A DNA stretch of 6,886 nucleotides from Candidatus Nomurabacteria bacterium RIFOXYD2_FULL_35_12 (lineage in GTDB: Bacteria; Patescibacteriota; Minisyncoccia; Phycocordibacterales; UBA9973): the NCBI GenBank assembly GCA_001786365.1, contig MFWK01000009.1, positions 1-6,886 on the forward strand. The letters are read 5' to 3'. Positions 1 through 5,176 of this stretch are shown piece by piece (the first letter of the stretch is position 1; the number at the start of each line of letters is the position of its first letter). Below the pieces are notes generated by a model that made no database searches, was not told where the DNA came from, and saw only the letters and a list, made by a program, of their open reading frames with translations. The position numbers were made by a program, and so were the translations under genes.

Positions 1-16
1 AAGGACTACCCTTGCT
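1..16. repeat. Left copy of a REP-like hairpin repeat (truncated by window edge)
   Basis: Bases 1-16 are identical to bases 724-739. The complete right-hand copy is a 19-nt hairpin, AGCAAGG-ACTAC-CCTTGCT, so the first three bases of this copy presumably lie just outside the window. The next bases differ (T at 17, G at 740), so the shared unit ends with the hairpin. Two direct copies of a short palindrome flanking a Y1 transposase gene is the arrangement expected for REP/RAYT pairs or for IS200-type end hairpins. Confidence 0.75.
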
Positions 17-40
17 TAAATTTTAGTATTCTACTATAAT
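12..40 (+). promoter_or_regulatory. Promoter of the transposase gene, -35 inside the hairpin repeat
   Basis: TTGCTT (12-17), a 17-bp spacer and a perfect TATAAT (35-40) form a sigma-70-type promoter. Transcription would begin around 46-47, which is the ATG itself, so the mRNA is predicted to be leaderless. The -35 box overlaps the right arm of the flanking hairpin repeat, so a protein bound to the repeat could directly affect expression (inference). Confidence 0.6.
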
Positions 41-46
41 ATAAAG

Positions 47-721
47 ATGTATAGAAAAACACCATTTGCGGAAAAAGAACATTACCATATTTATTCTCGA
101 GGAGTAGAAAAAAGAAAGATTTTTCTAAATGAAAAAGATTATTATCGTTTTACGGCTCTTTTATATATTATGAATCAAAATTTGCCGTTTAGAATGGATA
201 ATTTCTTACAAAAAAACAAATTAGAAAATATTTTTGAAGAAGAAAAGGAAAAACCTCTTGTTTCGATTCTAAGCTATTGTTTAATGCCAAATCATTTTCA
301 TTTAATACTCTATGAACACACAGAAAACGGTATCAGTAAATTTATGGGGAAACTTTTAACCGCTTACTCAATGTATTTCAATAAAAAATATGATCGAAGC
401 GGTCCCCTTTTTACGCATCCCTTCAGATCTGAACATATTAACAATGACTCCCAATATATGTATATTTTTTCCTATATACACCTAAACCCACTATCAATTA
501 TTCAAAAAAATTGGAAAGAAGATGGTGTAAAAAACAAACAAGACGCGGAGAAATTTCTACAAGATTACCAATTCTCAAGCTATCAAGATTTTATAGAAAA
601 AAATAGGCTAGAATCTACAATTATTGATTTTTCTCTTATCCCAGAATATATAAAAAACATGGAGCTGAATTTAGAAACATATAATCAAATTTTCAACGAA
701 AACAAACCTGATTTAAGTTAA
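47..721 (+). CDS. Y1 (HUH) transposase, IS200-like / REP-associated tyrosine transposase
   Basis: A 224-aa protein with the hallmarks of the Y1_Tnp family, which nicks single-stranded DNA next to short hairpins through a covalent 5'-phosphotyrosine. The N-terminal HYHIYSRGV segment (residues 12-20) is the family's opening strand. The metal-binding HUH motif is H83-F84-H85 in CLMPNHFHLI. The helix AYSMYFNKKYDRSGPLF (106-122) carries the likely nucleophile, Y107, with Y110 as the alternative. FRSEH and YIHLNP (143-148) match the RAYT-type C-terminal half. No TnpB or other partner gene is nearby. The start is fixed by the promoter, whose -10 box ends 6 nt before the ATG. The stop codon overlaps the first base of the right-hand hairpin. 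All motifs look intact, so the enzyme may be active. Whether it is a mobile insertion sequence or a resident RAYT acting on dispersed repeats cannot be decided from one copy. Confidence 0.9.
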   Translation: MYRKTPFAEKEHYHIYSRGVEKRKIFLNEKDYYRFTALLYIMNQNLPFRMDNFLQKNKLENIFEEEKEKPLVSILSYCLMPNHFHLILYEHTENGISKFMGKLLTAYSMYFNKKYDRSGPLFTHPFRSEHINNDSQYMYIFSYIHLNPLSIIQKNWKEDGVKNKQDAEKFLQDYQFSSYQDFIEKNRLESTIIDFSLIPEYIKNMELNLETYNQIFNENKPDLS

Positions 722-739
722 GCAAGGACTACCCTTGCT
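721..739. repeat. Right copy of the REP-like hairpin repeat
   Basis: AGCAAGG (721-727), loop ACTAC (728-732) and CCTTGCT (733-739) form a perfect 7-bp stem. It starts on the last base of the transposase stop codon. On the reverse strand the loop reads GTAGT, containing GTAG, the tetranucleotide known to lie beside REP hairpins recognised by RAYT proteins, though here it is in the loop. There is no T-run after the stem, so it is not a good terminator. Confidence 0.75.
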
Positions 740-796
740 GACTTGCCATGAGAAAAATAAAAGGAGAAGAATTAGCTACCTTTCTAAAACCCATGC

Positions 797-825
797 TTGG
801 CAAATCTTTCTAATAGATGTAGTAT
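797..825 (+). promoter_or_regulatory. Possible promoter of the structured RNA
   Basis: TTGGCA (797-802) and TAGTAT (820-825) are separated by 17 bp. The -35 box matches consensus at 5 of 6 positions but the -10 box at only 4 of 6. Transcription would start near 832, immediately before the first strong hairpin of the RNA (835-851). The stretch 740-796 before it holds nothing I can name apart from a 21-codon reading frame without a ribosome binding site. Confidence 0.35.
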
Positions 826-831
826 TAAAAA

Positions 832-1335
832 AAATCCATCTGGGAAAGATGGTAGAAAGGAAGGTCTCATGATAAAAATGTCCTCCGTCAAGCACGGGTA
901 GGTGTTATAACGAGGATGCCTACTGCTCCTGACAGCAGAAAGCGGCTAAAGAAACTAAGAGGGTCATGACAACCAACCCTCGCCTGACAAGCAATAGTTC
1001 TTTGGATTGGGAATAACTACTGTCCCCCATAAAAGGTATATCCATCACCCTCTTCCGGAATAATATGGAAATATGCTTTGTCCTTCGTAAAGAGTAGTAT
1101 GGAAAGTCACTTTATTCCCCTACCCGTGGGCTCTAGTGACTAACCAGTTAGTGAACGGGACATCAACCGTTGAGGGATAAAAGTGTTTTGAAAGAAACAA
1201 CGGAGAAAAGAGGAAAACAGTGGGTCAACAGTAATGTTGACGGACAACGTCGACGTCCTAGAGAAAGAGTGAAACAACTCAATCGACAGATCAGTGGGGT
1301 GGCGAAGGGAGACCTTCGCCACCCATTTATTTTTC
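832..1335 (+). ncRNA. Candidate structured noncoding RNA of about 500 nt, class unknown
   Basis: No frame here looks like a protein, but complementary segments are dense and the stretch ends in a strong terminator. Visible pairings include CCATCT/AGATGG (835-840 with 846-851), CTGCT/AGCAG (923-927 with 934-938), GAGGGT/ACCCTC (959-964 with 976-981), TCCAT/ATGGA (1041-1045 with 1065-1069), CCCGT/ACGGG enclosing ACTAA/TTAGT (1123-1159), GTCAAC/GTTGAC (1224-1229 with 1236-1241) and GAGT/ACTC (1267-1280). TCCTC/GAGGA (881-885 with 912-916) crosses GTAGG/CCTAC (898-902 with 919-923), giving a possible pseudoknot. GGGAATA-ACTACT (1009-1021) can pair with AGTAGT (1093-1098) and TATTCCC (1113-1119) around a 14-nt bulge. 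I see no tmRNA T-arm or CCA end, no RNase P signature GAGGAAAGTCC and no group II domain V. Position beside a transposase and before a convergent gene suggests an independent transcript. The strand is set by the terminator; the 5' end is uncertain. Confidence 0.5.
1297..1335 (+). terminator. Intrinsic terminator of the structured RNA
   Basis: GGGTGGCGAAGG (1297-1308), tetraloop GAGA and CCTTCGCCACCC (1313-1324) make a perfect 12-bp GC-rich stem, followed by ATTTATTTTTC on the plus strand. The T-tail lies over the last codons of the convergent ABC-F gene, whose stop is 2 nt from the stem. Read on the minus strand the stem is not followed by a T-run, so it chiefly terminates plus-strand transcription. 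Confidence 0.85.
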
Positions 1336-2829
1336 TAAATCAAGTACTTCATCAATCCTAATTTGTTTAACGAACTCGGGAACGTGGGAAACGAGGACAA
1401 TTGCGCCTTTGTATTCGTCTAGAGCTTTAGCAATAACTGGTAAATGGCGGAAATTTATGTGATTCGTCGGCTCGTCGAGAATGAGCAGTCCGGGTTTTTG
1501 TAAAACAAGTCTAGCAAAAGCCACGAGCCCCTTTTGCCCTTCGGAAAGACTTCCTATTTTTGTGCGGATAAATTCTCCGGTAATTAAAAATCCGGCAGAA
1601 ATGGAACGCATTCGCTCTTCATCTAACTTCTCACCACCCGCAAGCATCGCGCTCAATAAAGATTGATACACAGTATCCTCAAAATTAAGCGTGGAAAAAT
1701 CTTGCCTATAATAACCAATACGTATTCCCTCTTTTACTTTTTCACCATCTGCATGGCCTGAAGCTAGCCTTTCAAGTAAAGTCGTCTTCCCTATTCCATT
1801 TGGTCCTTGCAAAAGCAAATGCACATTTTTATTTAAAGATACTTTTGCTTTATGTTTTACTATCTTGCCATTTTTCATAGTCGTAAAAGAAGAAATATGC
1901 AAAATTTCCCCTATCAAGTCTGGCTGGCTAGGAATAATAAAAGGTCTGATAGACTTGTCTTCTTTTCGCACATCCACAATTTCTTCTTCTAACTCTTCAG
2001 CTTTTTCACGCATCCTCTTTGCCACCAAGCGAAGCCTTCCGCCTTTATAAGCAAACACATTCGCCTGATCTTTTTTTGCCTGAATTTCTTTTTGAAGCTG
2101 AGCATTTTTCATATTCTCTTTTTCCACACGAGCAGTAATGTCTTTGACCACATTAAAATAGTTACCGACATATTGTTCGATTTTTTTTGTATAAACATCT
2201 AAATAAAGAACTCCCTGCGTAAATGCATTCAAGAATTCCGCATCGTGAGAAATAACCAAGACTGTTTTTTTATAATCTATCAAAAATTTTGTTAAATGCG
2301 CTATTCCAGCTTTATCTAAATTATTTGTTGGCTCATCTAAAAGAAGTAAATCTGGATCTTGAATCAAAGCCGAAGCAAGCAAAAGCCTAGCCTGTTGTCC
2401 CCCAGAAAAGGTCCTGATTTTTTTATCATGAACTTTAGTGTGTCCTTTCAAATTTACTACTTCTAAAACATCATCAATCTTCGGATCAATGTCATAAACT
2501 TTGTGTTTGAAAGATTTCTCAAAAAATTCTCTAACGGTGCAATCCAGTTGGTCTTTAGGGATTACCTGCTTTGCAGAAGCAATGCTTACACCTTTCACAA
2601 CATTTATAATTCCAGATTCGGGATTAAATAAACCAGAAATCAAACCAAAAATTGTGCTCTTGCCCGCGCCATTTTGCCCCATTAATGTAAACTTCATTCC
2701 CCTTCGCACAGTAAAACTAACCTCGTCCAAGATAAGCTTATTTACCCCCCATTCAAATGAGACATTATCAAATCGGACTATGGTTTCTTGATTTTTTCCT
2801 ACTTCTTTAACTTCTTTAGACATTGTCAT
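1327..2829 (-). CDS. ABC-F family ATPase (twin ATP-binding cassette, ribosome-associated type)
   Basis: A 500-aa cytosolic protein with two ABC cassettes and no membrane segment, as in the ABC-F family, whose members bind the ribosomal E site and act in translation or antibiotic resistance. Cassette 1 has Walker A GQNGAGKST (51-59), signature FSGGQQ (141-146), Walker B LLLLDEPTNNLD (161-172) and the H-loop histidine H195. A charged inter-domain linker runs about 225-300, including KGGRLRLVAKRMREKAEEL, typical of the ABC-F tRNA-interaction region. Cassette 2 has Walker A GPNGIGKTT (342-350), Walker B LLILDE (448-453) and H482. Its signature is LSEGQ (428-432) rather than LSGGQ, and its D-loop reads NHINF instead of the usual NHLD. 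Both catalytic glutamates are kept. Start choice is open between the ATG at 2829 and one two codons later at 2823; no Shine-Dalgarno sequence favours either. The subfamily (Uup, EttA-like or resistance type) cannot be told by eye. Confidence 0.92.
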   Translation of the reverse strand: MTMSKEVKEVGKNQETIVRFDNVSFEWGVNKLILDEVSFTVRRGMKFTLMGQNGAGKSTIFGLISGLFNPESGIINVVKGVSIASAKQVIPKDQLDCTVREFFEKSFKHKVYDIDPKIDDVLEVVNLKGHTKVHDKKIRTFSGGQQARLLLASALIQDPDLLLLDEPTNNLDKAGIAHLTKFLIDYKKTVLVISHDAEFLNAFTQGVLYLDVYTKKIEQYVGNYFNVVKDITARVEKENMKNAQLQKEIQAKKDQANVFAYKGGRLRLVAKRMREKAEELEEEIVDVRKEDKSIRPFIIPSQPDLIGEILHISSFTTMKNGKIVKHKAKVSLNKNVHLLLQGPNGIGKTTLLERLASGHADGEKVKEGIRIGYYRQDFSTLNFEDTVYQSLLSAMLAGGEKLDEERMRSISAGFLITGEFIRTKIGSLSEGQKGLVAFARLVLQKPGLLILDEPTNHINFRHLPVIAKALDEYKGAIVLVSHVPEFVKQIRIDEVLDLEK

Positions 2830-2840
2830 AGATTAGCTTA

Positions 2841-2869
2841 TTTAGACTTAAATAGAAAGGGTATTTCAA
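2841..2869 (-). promoter_or_regulatory. Weak candidate promoter of the ABC-F gene
   Basis: On the minus strand TTGAAA (2869-2864) and TCTAAA (2846-2841) are 17 bp apart, placing the start of transcription near 2834, only about 5 nt before the ATG. Matches are 5 of 6 and 4 of 6. It lies back to back with the stronger plus-strand promoter at 2874-2903. Confidence 0.3.
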
Positions 2870-2873
2870 ACAC

Positions 2874-2903
2874 TTGACAAAATAGGGGGCTTTATGCTAT
2901 ACT
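2874..2903 (+). promoter_or_regulatory. Strong extended -10 promoter of the cold-shock gene
   Basis: A perfect TTGACA (2874-2879), an 18-bp spacer and TATACT (2898-2903) preceded by TGC form an extended -10 promoter. Transcription would start near 2910, leaving about 74 nt of untranslated leader before the ATG at 2984. That is the longest leader of any plus-strand gene in the window. Long leaders with temperature-dependent folding are known for cspA-type genes; I could not identify a specific fold here. Confidence 0.7.
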
Positions 2904-2983
2904 AGATAGACAAAGTAGGTGCGAAAAGAGTCGATTTCTAAAGCAATCTTAATTTGTATTTAATAGCTTAACTAAAAAAATCA

Positions 2984-3181
2984 ATGACTGGTACAATAAA
3001 AAGACTCACTGATAAAGGTTTCGGCTTTATAACCGGCGAAGGGCTACAGAAGGATTTATTCTTCCACAGCAATTCTCTAGTTGGCGTAACTTTTGATGAG
3101 CTCAAAGAAGGTGATACTGTTTCTTTCGAAACAGAACAATCACCAAAAGGATTGAATGCTGTGAACGTACAACGCGCATAA
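2984..3181 (+). CDS. Cold-shock domain protein (CspA family)
   Basis: A 65-aa protein that is a single cold-shock (OB-fold) domain, matching the usual 65-70 aa. It carries RNP1 as KGFGFIT (11-17) and RNP2 as LFFHSNSL (25-32), where the typical form is VFVHFS. The aromatic residues of both motifs bind single-stranded RNA or DNA. The C-terminal part (VSFETEQSPKGLNAVNVQ) is standard for the family. These proteins melt RNA secondary structure and help translation or antitermination. The ATG has no clear Shine-Dalgarno sequence (upstream is an A-rich run). The gene is monocistronic, with its own strong promoter and a terminator at 3216-3249. Family assignment is firm; whether it is cold-induced is unknown. 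Confidence 0.95.
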   Translation: MTGTIKRLTDKGFGFITGEGLQKDLFFHSNSLVGVTFDELKEGDTVSFETEQSPKGLNAVNVQRA

Positions 3182-3186
3182 GCTTG

Positions 3187-3206
3187 TCCCGGCCACTAAG
3201 GCGGGA
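3187..3206 (+). other. Short GC-rich hairpin after the cold-shock gene
   Basis: TCCC-G-GCC (3187-3194) pairs with GGC-GGGA (3200-3206) around the loop ACTAA, with one bulged G. It lies between the stop codon and the terminator and could protect the mRNA 3' end. Role is inferred. Confidence 0.4.
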
Positions 3207-3215
3207 ATTCATTTC

Positions 3216-3249
3216 AATTAAAAAAGCCCCTTCTGGGGCTTTTTTAATT
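3216..3249. terminator. Bidirectional terminator between csp and the glutaredoxin-like gene
   Basis: AATTAAAAAAGCCCC (3216-3230), loop TTCT and GGGGCTTTTTTAATT (3235-3249) form a perfect 15-bp stem with A-run and T-run on opposite sides. It works equally well for the plus-strand cold-shock gene and the minus-strand gene ending at 3254. Confidence 0.93.
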
Positions 3250-3253
3250 TTAT

Positions 3254-3535
3254 TTATTCTTCTTGAATAAATGGTTCTCCTTTAGCCCATTTTTTAAGCG
3301 TCTCATAATTCGTATTTCCACAAATAAATTTTTTAGTTTTTGTATTATAGAAAAAAGGCACACCTCCGCATAAATCTTTATCTATTTCCAAAAGTCGCTT
3401 TTCATTTTCTTCATTATGCCAAACTTCCAAACTTTCAATTTTTATCCCCTCTTCTTTTTCTAATCTTTCCACGAGCTCATGCATAGTCACGCAATACGGA
3501 CATTCTGTTCCATAAAATTCTAAAAGATTATTCAT
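3254..3535 (-). CDS. Small glutaredoxin/thioredoxin-fold protein with CPYC active site
   Basis: A 93-aa cytosolic protein with a thioredoxin fold pattern. The first strand (NLLEFYGTE) leads into C12-P13-Y14-C15, the classic glutaredoxin redox motif. G58-V59-P60-F61 supplies the cis-proline loop, and a C-terminal helix (YETLKKWAKG, 77-86) closes the domain. Two further cysteines, C56 just before the cis-proline loop and C72, are unusual and might form a second disulfide. Length is normal for glutaredoxins (80-100 aa). I infer a thiol-disulfide exchange role; substrate and reductant are unknown, since no glutathione or thioredoxin reductase gene is in view. It is probably monocistronic with a promoter in the AAAGTT tract, and it shares the terminator at 3216-3249. 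There is no Shine-Dalgarno sequence before the ATG. Confidence 0.85.
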   Translation of the reverse strand: MNNLLEFYGTECPYCVTMHELVERLEKEEGIKIESLEVWHNEENEKRLLEIDKDLCGGVPFFYNTKTKKFICGNTNYETLKKWAKGEPFIQEE

Positions 3536-3547
3536 AAATAAGTTCTT

Positions 3548-3577
3548 AAAGTTATAAAGTTGAAAGTTTATAAAGTT
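3548..3577. repeat. AAAGTT-rich irregular tandem tract
   Basis: AAAGTT occurs four times at 3548, 3556, 3563 and 3572 (spacings 8, 7 and 9). A near-complementary segment, ACTTTACAAACTT (12 of 13 positions paired with AAGTTTATAAAGT), follows about 20 nt downstream around 3598-3610, so the whole 3548-3611 stretch can fold into an imperfect AT-rich hairpin. It lies between rpsT and the glutaredoxin-like gene and overlaps the predicted promoter of the latter. Confidence 0.6.
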
Positions 3578-3579
3578 AA
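3551..3579 (-). promoter_or_regulatory. Candidate promoter of the glutaredoxin-like gene
   Basis: Minus-strand TTAACT (3579-3574), 17-bp spacer and TATAAC (3556-3551) place the transcription start near 3544, about 9 nt before the ATG. Both boxes are made of units of the AAAGTT repeat tract, so the match could be partly fortuitous. Confidence 0.4.
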
Positions 3580-3628
3580 GATTTTTAATTACTTTTTACT
3601 TTACAAACTTTAGAAACTTGATGGACTA

Positions 3629-3651
3629 GCTATTTTGTTAAACAAAATAGC
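3629..3651 (-). other. Perfect hairpin spanning the rpsT stop codon
   Basis: GCTATTTTGT (3629-3638) and ACAAAATAGC (3642-3651) form a 10-bp stem with a 3-nt loop, covering the last codons and stop of rpsT. On the minus strand it is not followed by a T-run, so it is not a normal terminator. It may stabilise the 3' end or be a decayed terminator. Confidence 0.55.
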
Positions 3652-3881
3652 CGAGCCTTCTTTCGAGCAGCATTATTTTTCTTTATGACATTCTTTTGAG
3701 CTGCTTTATCTATAATTGCAAAAGCGCTGGAAAGCATTTTAAGAGCTTCTTTCTTATCTGTTTTGGCGATTTTCTCGATTTTCTTTATGACTTCTTTCAT
3801 TGCGCGCTTTCGGCTGTCATTAAAAGCCTTCTTGCGAAGGGAACCTCGAATCGCTTTTTTAGCTGATTGTGTTATTGGCAT
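3630..3881 (-). CDS. rpsT: 30S ribosomal protein S20
   Basis: An 83-aa basic, all-helical protein that binds 16S rRNA early in 30S assembly. The opening MPITQSAKKAIRGSLRKK (1-18) and the C-terminal AIIDKAAQKNVIKKNNAARK (55-74) are the two diagnostic blocks of bS20. The frame is open further upstream to an ATG at 3917, but the extra 12 residues do not belong to the family and that ATG lies inside the -35 box of the promoter at 3889-3917. I therefore place the start at 3881. The -10 box ends about 7 nt before that ATG, predicting a leaderless mRNA. The tail LFCLTK is encoded in a hairpin overlapping the stop. The gene is monocistronic and minus-strand. Identity is firm. Confidence 0.95.
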   Translation of the reverse strand: MPITQSAKKAIRGSLRKKAFNDSRKRAMKEVIKKIEKIAKTDKKEALKMLSSAFAIIDKAAQKNVIKKNNAARKKARLFCLTK

Positions 3882-3888
3882 ATATGTA

Positions 3889-3917
3889 TGTATAGCAAAA
3901 AAACCAAAAAATTGCAA
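3889..3917 (-). promoter_or_regulatory. Promoter of rpsT (leaderless)
   Basis: Minus-strand TTGCAA (3917-3912), a 17-bp spacer and TATACA (3894-3889), preceded by TGC (extended -10). Transcription should start near 3882, that is at the ATG of rpsT. This site also rules out the longer reading frame. Confidence 0.65.
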
Positions 3918-3924
3918 TTTTATT

Positions 3925-3975
3925 AAAAAATAAAAATGAAAACCGTCTCCTTAGGCGGCTCCCATGAAGACGGTT
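3925..3975 (-). terminator. Terminator of the pyruvate-kinase-like gene
   Basis: AACCGTCT (3941-3948) and AGACGGTT (3968-3975) form an 8-bp stem with a 19-nt loop. On the minus strand the stem is followed by TTCATTTTTATTTTTT. The large loop is unusual. It separates this transcript from the downstream rpsT promoter. Confidence 0.65.
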
Positions 3976-3999
3976 GAAAACGATTTGTAAAAAGTATAA

Positions 4000-4027
4000 C
4001 GCCACTTCCTGGCGAGCAGAATACTGC
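4000..4027 (-). other. Two small hairpins at the 3' end of the pyruvate-kinase-like gene
   Basis: CGCCA-CTTCC-TGGCG (4000-4014) and GCAG-AATA-CTGC (4016-4027) lie side by side, the second touching the stop codon. On the minus strand the first is followed within a few bases by a T-rich run, so it may be an additional termination or 3'-protection element. Confidence 0.4.
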
Positions 4028-5076
4028 TATTTGTATAGAACTCGAGCTGTTTTCGAAGTGATTCCTTCAGCCGCATTGATCAGCCGAACAAGAATCTGAA
4101 CCACCTCTACCGGAAACTCTCCCATAGACGTCTCGTCGCTGACCATCAAGCCCGTAGCACCAATCAACACGTTGTAGTGAACCCCAGCCCTCTCTCCATG
4201 AGTAGGAAAAGGATGTTTTTTCATGCTAGTCAGAAGTTGCGTCCCAACTATGCATGGCTTTCCAGCAACACGAAAAGCATCTACCACCTTGGCTGCTTCA
4301 CCTGGAACAAATTCTGATGGAACAGAGAGACCCAAGTCCCCCTGTCCAACAAAACCACCATCACTAACCGAAACGATAGCCTCCAGATCATTCCCTGCTT
4401 CAGCCAGCTCATACTTGAAGAGCACTTTTCCAAACCCTCCAAGTCCGCGATAGCATTTTATGAAGGTATCCATTTGTTTCGCGGACGTCCCATAGGACAT
4501 TACGACTTGCTCAGCTTTCACACGTATTGCAAACTTCAAACCAAGGTGGTCTGCCTTCGTCAACGAAGGAAGTCCTAGGTCCGCAACTTTTAGACCACGA
4601 GCAGTAAGCCCATAATGCGACTTGAGCAAACCAGCTAGAGTAACCTTACACTGAACGACCTTAGACCCTTCTTCGACTACTTCTAGACGAGGAATACCAT
4701 CCCCAAAGATTATTTCTTGTCCGACTCTCATCAAAGACAAGTAATCTTCATAAGGAAATGGCACCTGTCCGTCTTGAAGGATCACTTTTGAAGTTAGCTC
4801 AATAGAATCTCCGAGCTTAACCTTTCTGTCTATGAACTCTCCCAAGCGAAACTTGTGTCCAGGAAGATCTATCATGATCTCCACCACTCGTCCCAAATCA
4901 TGAGCGATTTTCCTAGCCTCTGCGACAACCTCGGCCAAGAAGTCATACCCATGACCCAAACTAACGTAAGAGAGATTGATCCGAAGAATGTCGGCACCTG
5001 CCGCTATCATTCCCCGAAGAACTTCTCTACCCCACGATTCCGGACCAAGCGTTGCTATGGTTTTAGTTTTTCTCAC
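4027..5076 (-). CDS. Pyruvate-kinase-like protein without the C-terminal domain
   Basis: A 349-aa protein aligning by motif along the catalytic A and B domains of pyruvate kinase, which makes pyruvate and ATP from phosphoenolpyruvate and ADP. It has KTIATLGPES (5-14), R32-N34-S36 in LRINLS, ID70LPGHKFRLGE, a B domain at about 72-170, K221 and E223 in FKYE (family KIE), D247 in GQGDLG, and T279 in GTQLLTSM. These correspond to the catalytic lysine, the two Mg2+ ligands and the active-site threonine. Changes stand out: the family SFVR is SYGT (195-198), RGDLG is QGDLG, and PTRAE is PTHGE. The allosteric C-terminal domain (family total about 470 aa) is absent, and the protein ends soon after DETSMGEFPVE. 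The start is a GTG with AGGAGA 7 nt upstream. Base composition is clearly higher in G+C than the neighbours (33/60 in 4141-4200 against 14/60 in 6001-6060), suggesting transfer. True pyruvate kinase activity is likely but not certain. Confidence 0.82.
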   Translation of the reverse strand: MRKTKTIATLGPESWGREVLRGMIAAGADILRINLSYVSLGHGYDFLAEVVAEARKIAHDLGRVVEIMIDLPGHKFRLGEFIDRKVKLGDSIELTSKVILQDGQVPFPYEDYLSLMRVGQEIIFGDGIPRLEVVEEGSKVVQCKVTLAGLLKSHYGLTARGLKVADLGLPSLTKADHLGLKFAIRVKAEQVVMSYGTSAKQMDTFIKCYRGLGGFGKVLFKYELAEAGNDLEAIVSVSDGGFVGQGDLGLSVPSEFVPGEAAKVVDAFRVAGKPCIVGTQLLTSMKKHPFPTHGERAGVHYNVLIGATGLMVSDETSMGEFPVEVVQILVRLINAAEGITSKTARVLYK

Positions 5077-5083
5077 TTATCTT

Positions 5084-5089
5084 TCTCCT
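5084..5089 (-). promoter_or_regulatory. Shine-Dalgarno sequence that sets the GTG start
   Basis: AGGAGA on the minus strand, 7 nt before GTG at 5076-5074. It is the only strong ribosome binding site I found in the window and supports the GTG start of the pyruvate-kinase-like gene. Confidence 0.8.
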
Positions 5090-5101
5090 CTCAAAGGACA
5101 T

Positions 5102-5161
5102 TCACCCAATACACACGGGCATATTCCGAGTGCCGTCGGACCGGTGCAGAGATTTCTGCAT
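5102..5161 (-). CDS. Possible 19-residue leader peptide
   Basis: An ATG at 5161-5159 is preceded by AGGA at an ordinary spacing (AGGAAACACAATG) and opens 19 codons reading MQKSLHRSDGTRNMPVCIG before a TGA, 25 nt upstream of the pyruvate-kinase-like GTG. It sits between that gene's promoter and start, where leader peptides are found. Nothing in its composition suggests attenuation by one amino acid. It may be a chance frame. Confidence 0.25.
   Translation of the reverse strand: MQKSLHRSDGTRNMPVCIG
5145..5160 (-). other. Hairpin in the leader of the pyruvate-kinase-like gene
   Basis: TGCAGA-GATT-TCTGCA is a perfect 6-bp stem with a 4-nt loop. It includes the start of the possible leader peptide, so it could limit access to that ATG (inference). 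Confidence 0.4.
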
Positions 5162-5176
5162 TGTGTTTCCTGCATA

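Noticed and set aside
721..739. Hairpin as transposase terminator
   Set aside because: The stem is not followed by a T-run and the same hairpin occurs upstream of the gene.
748..813. A 21-codon plus-strand frame after the right hairpin (begins MRKIKGEELATFL)
   Set aside because: No ribosome binding site, no -10 box at leaderless distance, too short to judge, and it ends just before the predicted RNA promoter.
803..851. Group I intron reading of ATCTTTCT (804-811) pairing with GGAAAGAT (843-850) with a U-G at the junction
   Set aside because: I could not find the P3-P7 core or a flanking split gene, and the same bases form a simpler local hairpin (835-851).
832..1335. tmRNA, RNase P RNA or group II intron
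   Set aside because: No tRNA-like end or tag frame, no GAGGAAAGTCC element, no domain V hairpin and no reverse transcriptase nearby.
1170..1361. A 63-codon frame over the RNA region, plus an opposite 60-codon frame at 1140-1322
   Set aside because: Both run through the terminator hairpin or its stem, have no start signals and no recognisable domain; the plus frame also continues into the antisense of the ABC-F gene.
3882..3917. Twelve-residue N-terminal extension of S20
   Set aside because: Not part of the S20 family, and the upstream ATG lies within the -35 box of the rpsT promoter.
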